DNA of 5,819 nt from JBMNNS01 sp050942625. Lineage in GTDB: Bacteria; Bacillota; Dethiobacteria; DTU022; UBA8154. The stretch is taken from contig JBMNNS010000098.1 in assembly GCA_050942625.1 (NCBI GenBank), forward strand, positions 1 through 5,819. Reading direction: 5' to 3'. Within the stretch, counting starts at the first letter, position 1, and each line of letters opens with the position of its first letter. A program made the position numbers and the translations under genes. The notes beneath the pieces were generated by a model. That model made no database searches. It had not been told where the DNA came from and saw nothing but the letters and a program-made list of their open reading frames with translations. Of this stretch, positions 5,775 to 5,819 are shown piece by piece.

Positions 5775-5819
5775 CTACATAATTTTCTATCCCCTGATTT
5801 TGCCTCTTGTATAGGATCC

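Larger units (their letters stand above)
5574..5819. other. Region downstream of tatD
   Basis: These 246 nt contain the terminator hairpin and the doubtful 38-codon frame. A T6 run at 5590-5595 just after tatD has no convincing hairpin before it. A weak promoter-like pair, TTGTTC (5613-5618) and CAAAAT (5635-5640) with a 16-nt spacer, is present but unconvincing. After 5775 I see nothing recognisable; no rnmV, ksgA or 3D-domain gene begins before the window ends. Confidence 0.5.

Overview
The window reads as a piece of a low-to-moderate GC Gram-positive chromosome, most likely a member of the Clostridia (Peptococcaceae-like). This rests on strong AGGAGG-type ribosome binding sites, frequent TTG starts, an AbrB protein whose first 50 residues closely resemble the Bacillus/Clostridium family, and the gene order holB - ricT - rsmI - abrB(opposite strand) - metG - tatD. 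That order is a condensed version of the B. subtilis holB-yaaT-yabA-yabB-yazA-rsmI-abrB-metS-yabD region. I cannot name a genus from the sequence alone.

Layout. Bases 1-1978 are the end of a rightward operon. It holds the C-terminal part of the DNA polymerase III delta' subunit (holB), then ricT (PSP1 family, iron-sulfur RicT/YaaT), then rsmI (16S rRNA C1402 ribose methyltransferase). The genes are almost touching, with 2-nt gaps. A long perfect inverted repeat at 1998-2061 separates rsmI from the convergent abrB gene and probably acts as a terminator. abrB (2082-2327, minus) is transcribed leftward from an excellent sigma-A promoter. A 427-nt non-coding stretch (2328-2754) carries that promoter and, facing the other way, the sigma-A promoter of metG plus a leader of about 130 nt. 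metG (methionyl-tRNA synthetase with a C-terminal tRNA-binding domain) overlaps tatD (metal-dependent DNase) by ATGA, forming a two-gene operon. A strong hairpin terminator lies about 110 nt after tatD, overlapped by a possible 38-residue single-span membrane peptide ORF.

The genes are mostly housekeeping: replication clamp loading, mRNA processing and development control (RicT), ribosome modification, a transition-state regulator, tRNA charging and a nuclease. I see no mobile element, CRISPR array, rRNA or tRNA gene, and no clearly new multi-gene system. The points most worth a second look are an RsmI with altered signature motifs, a Shine-Dalgarno plus in-frame ATG inside metG that could release the tRNA-binding domain as a separate protein, the small ORF that coincides with the final terminator hairpin, and mutually exclusive pairings in the metG leader.
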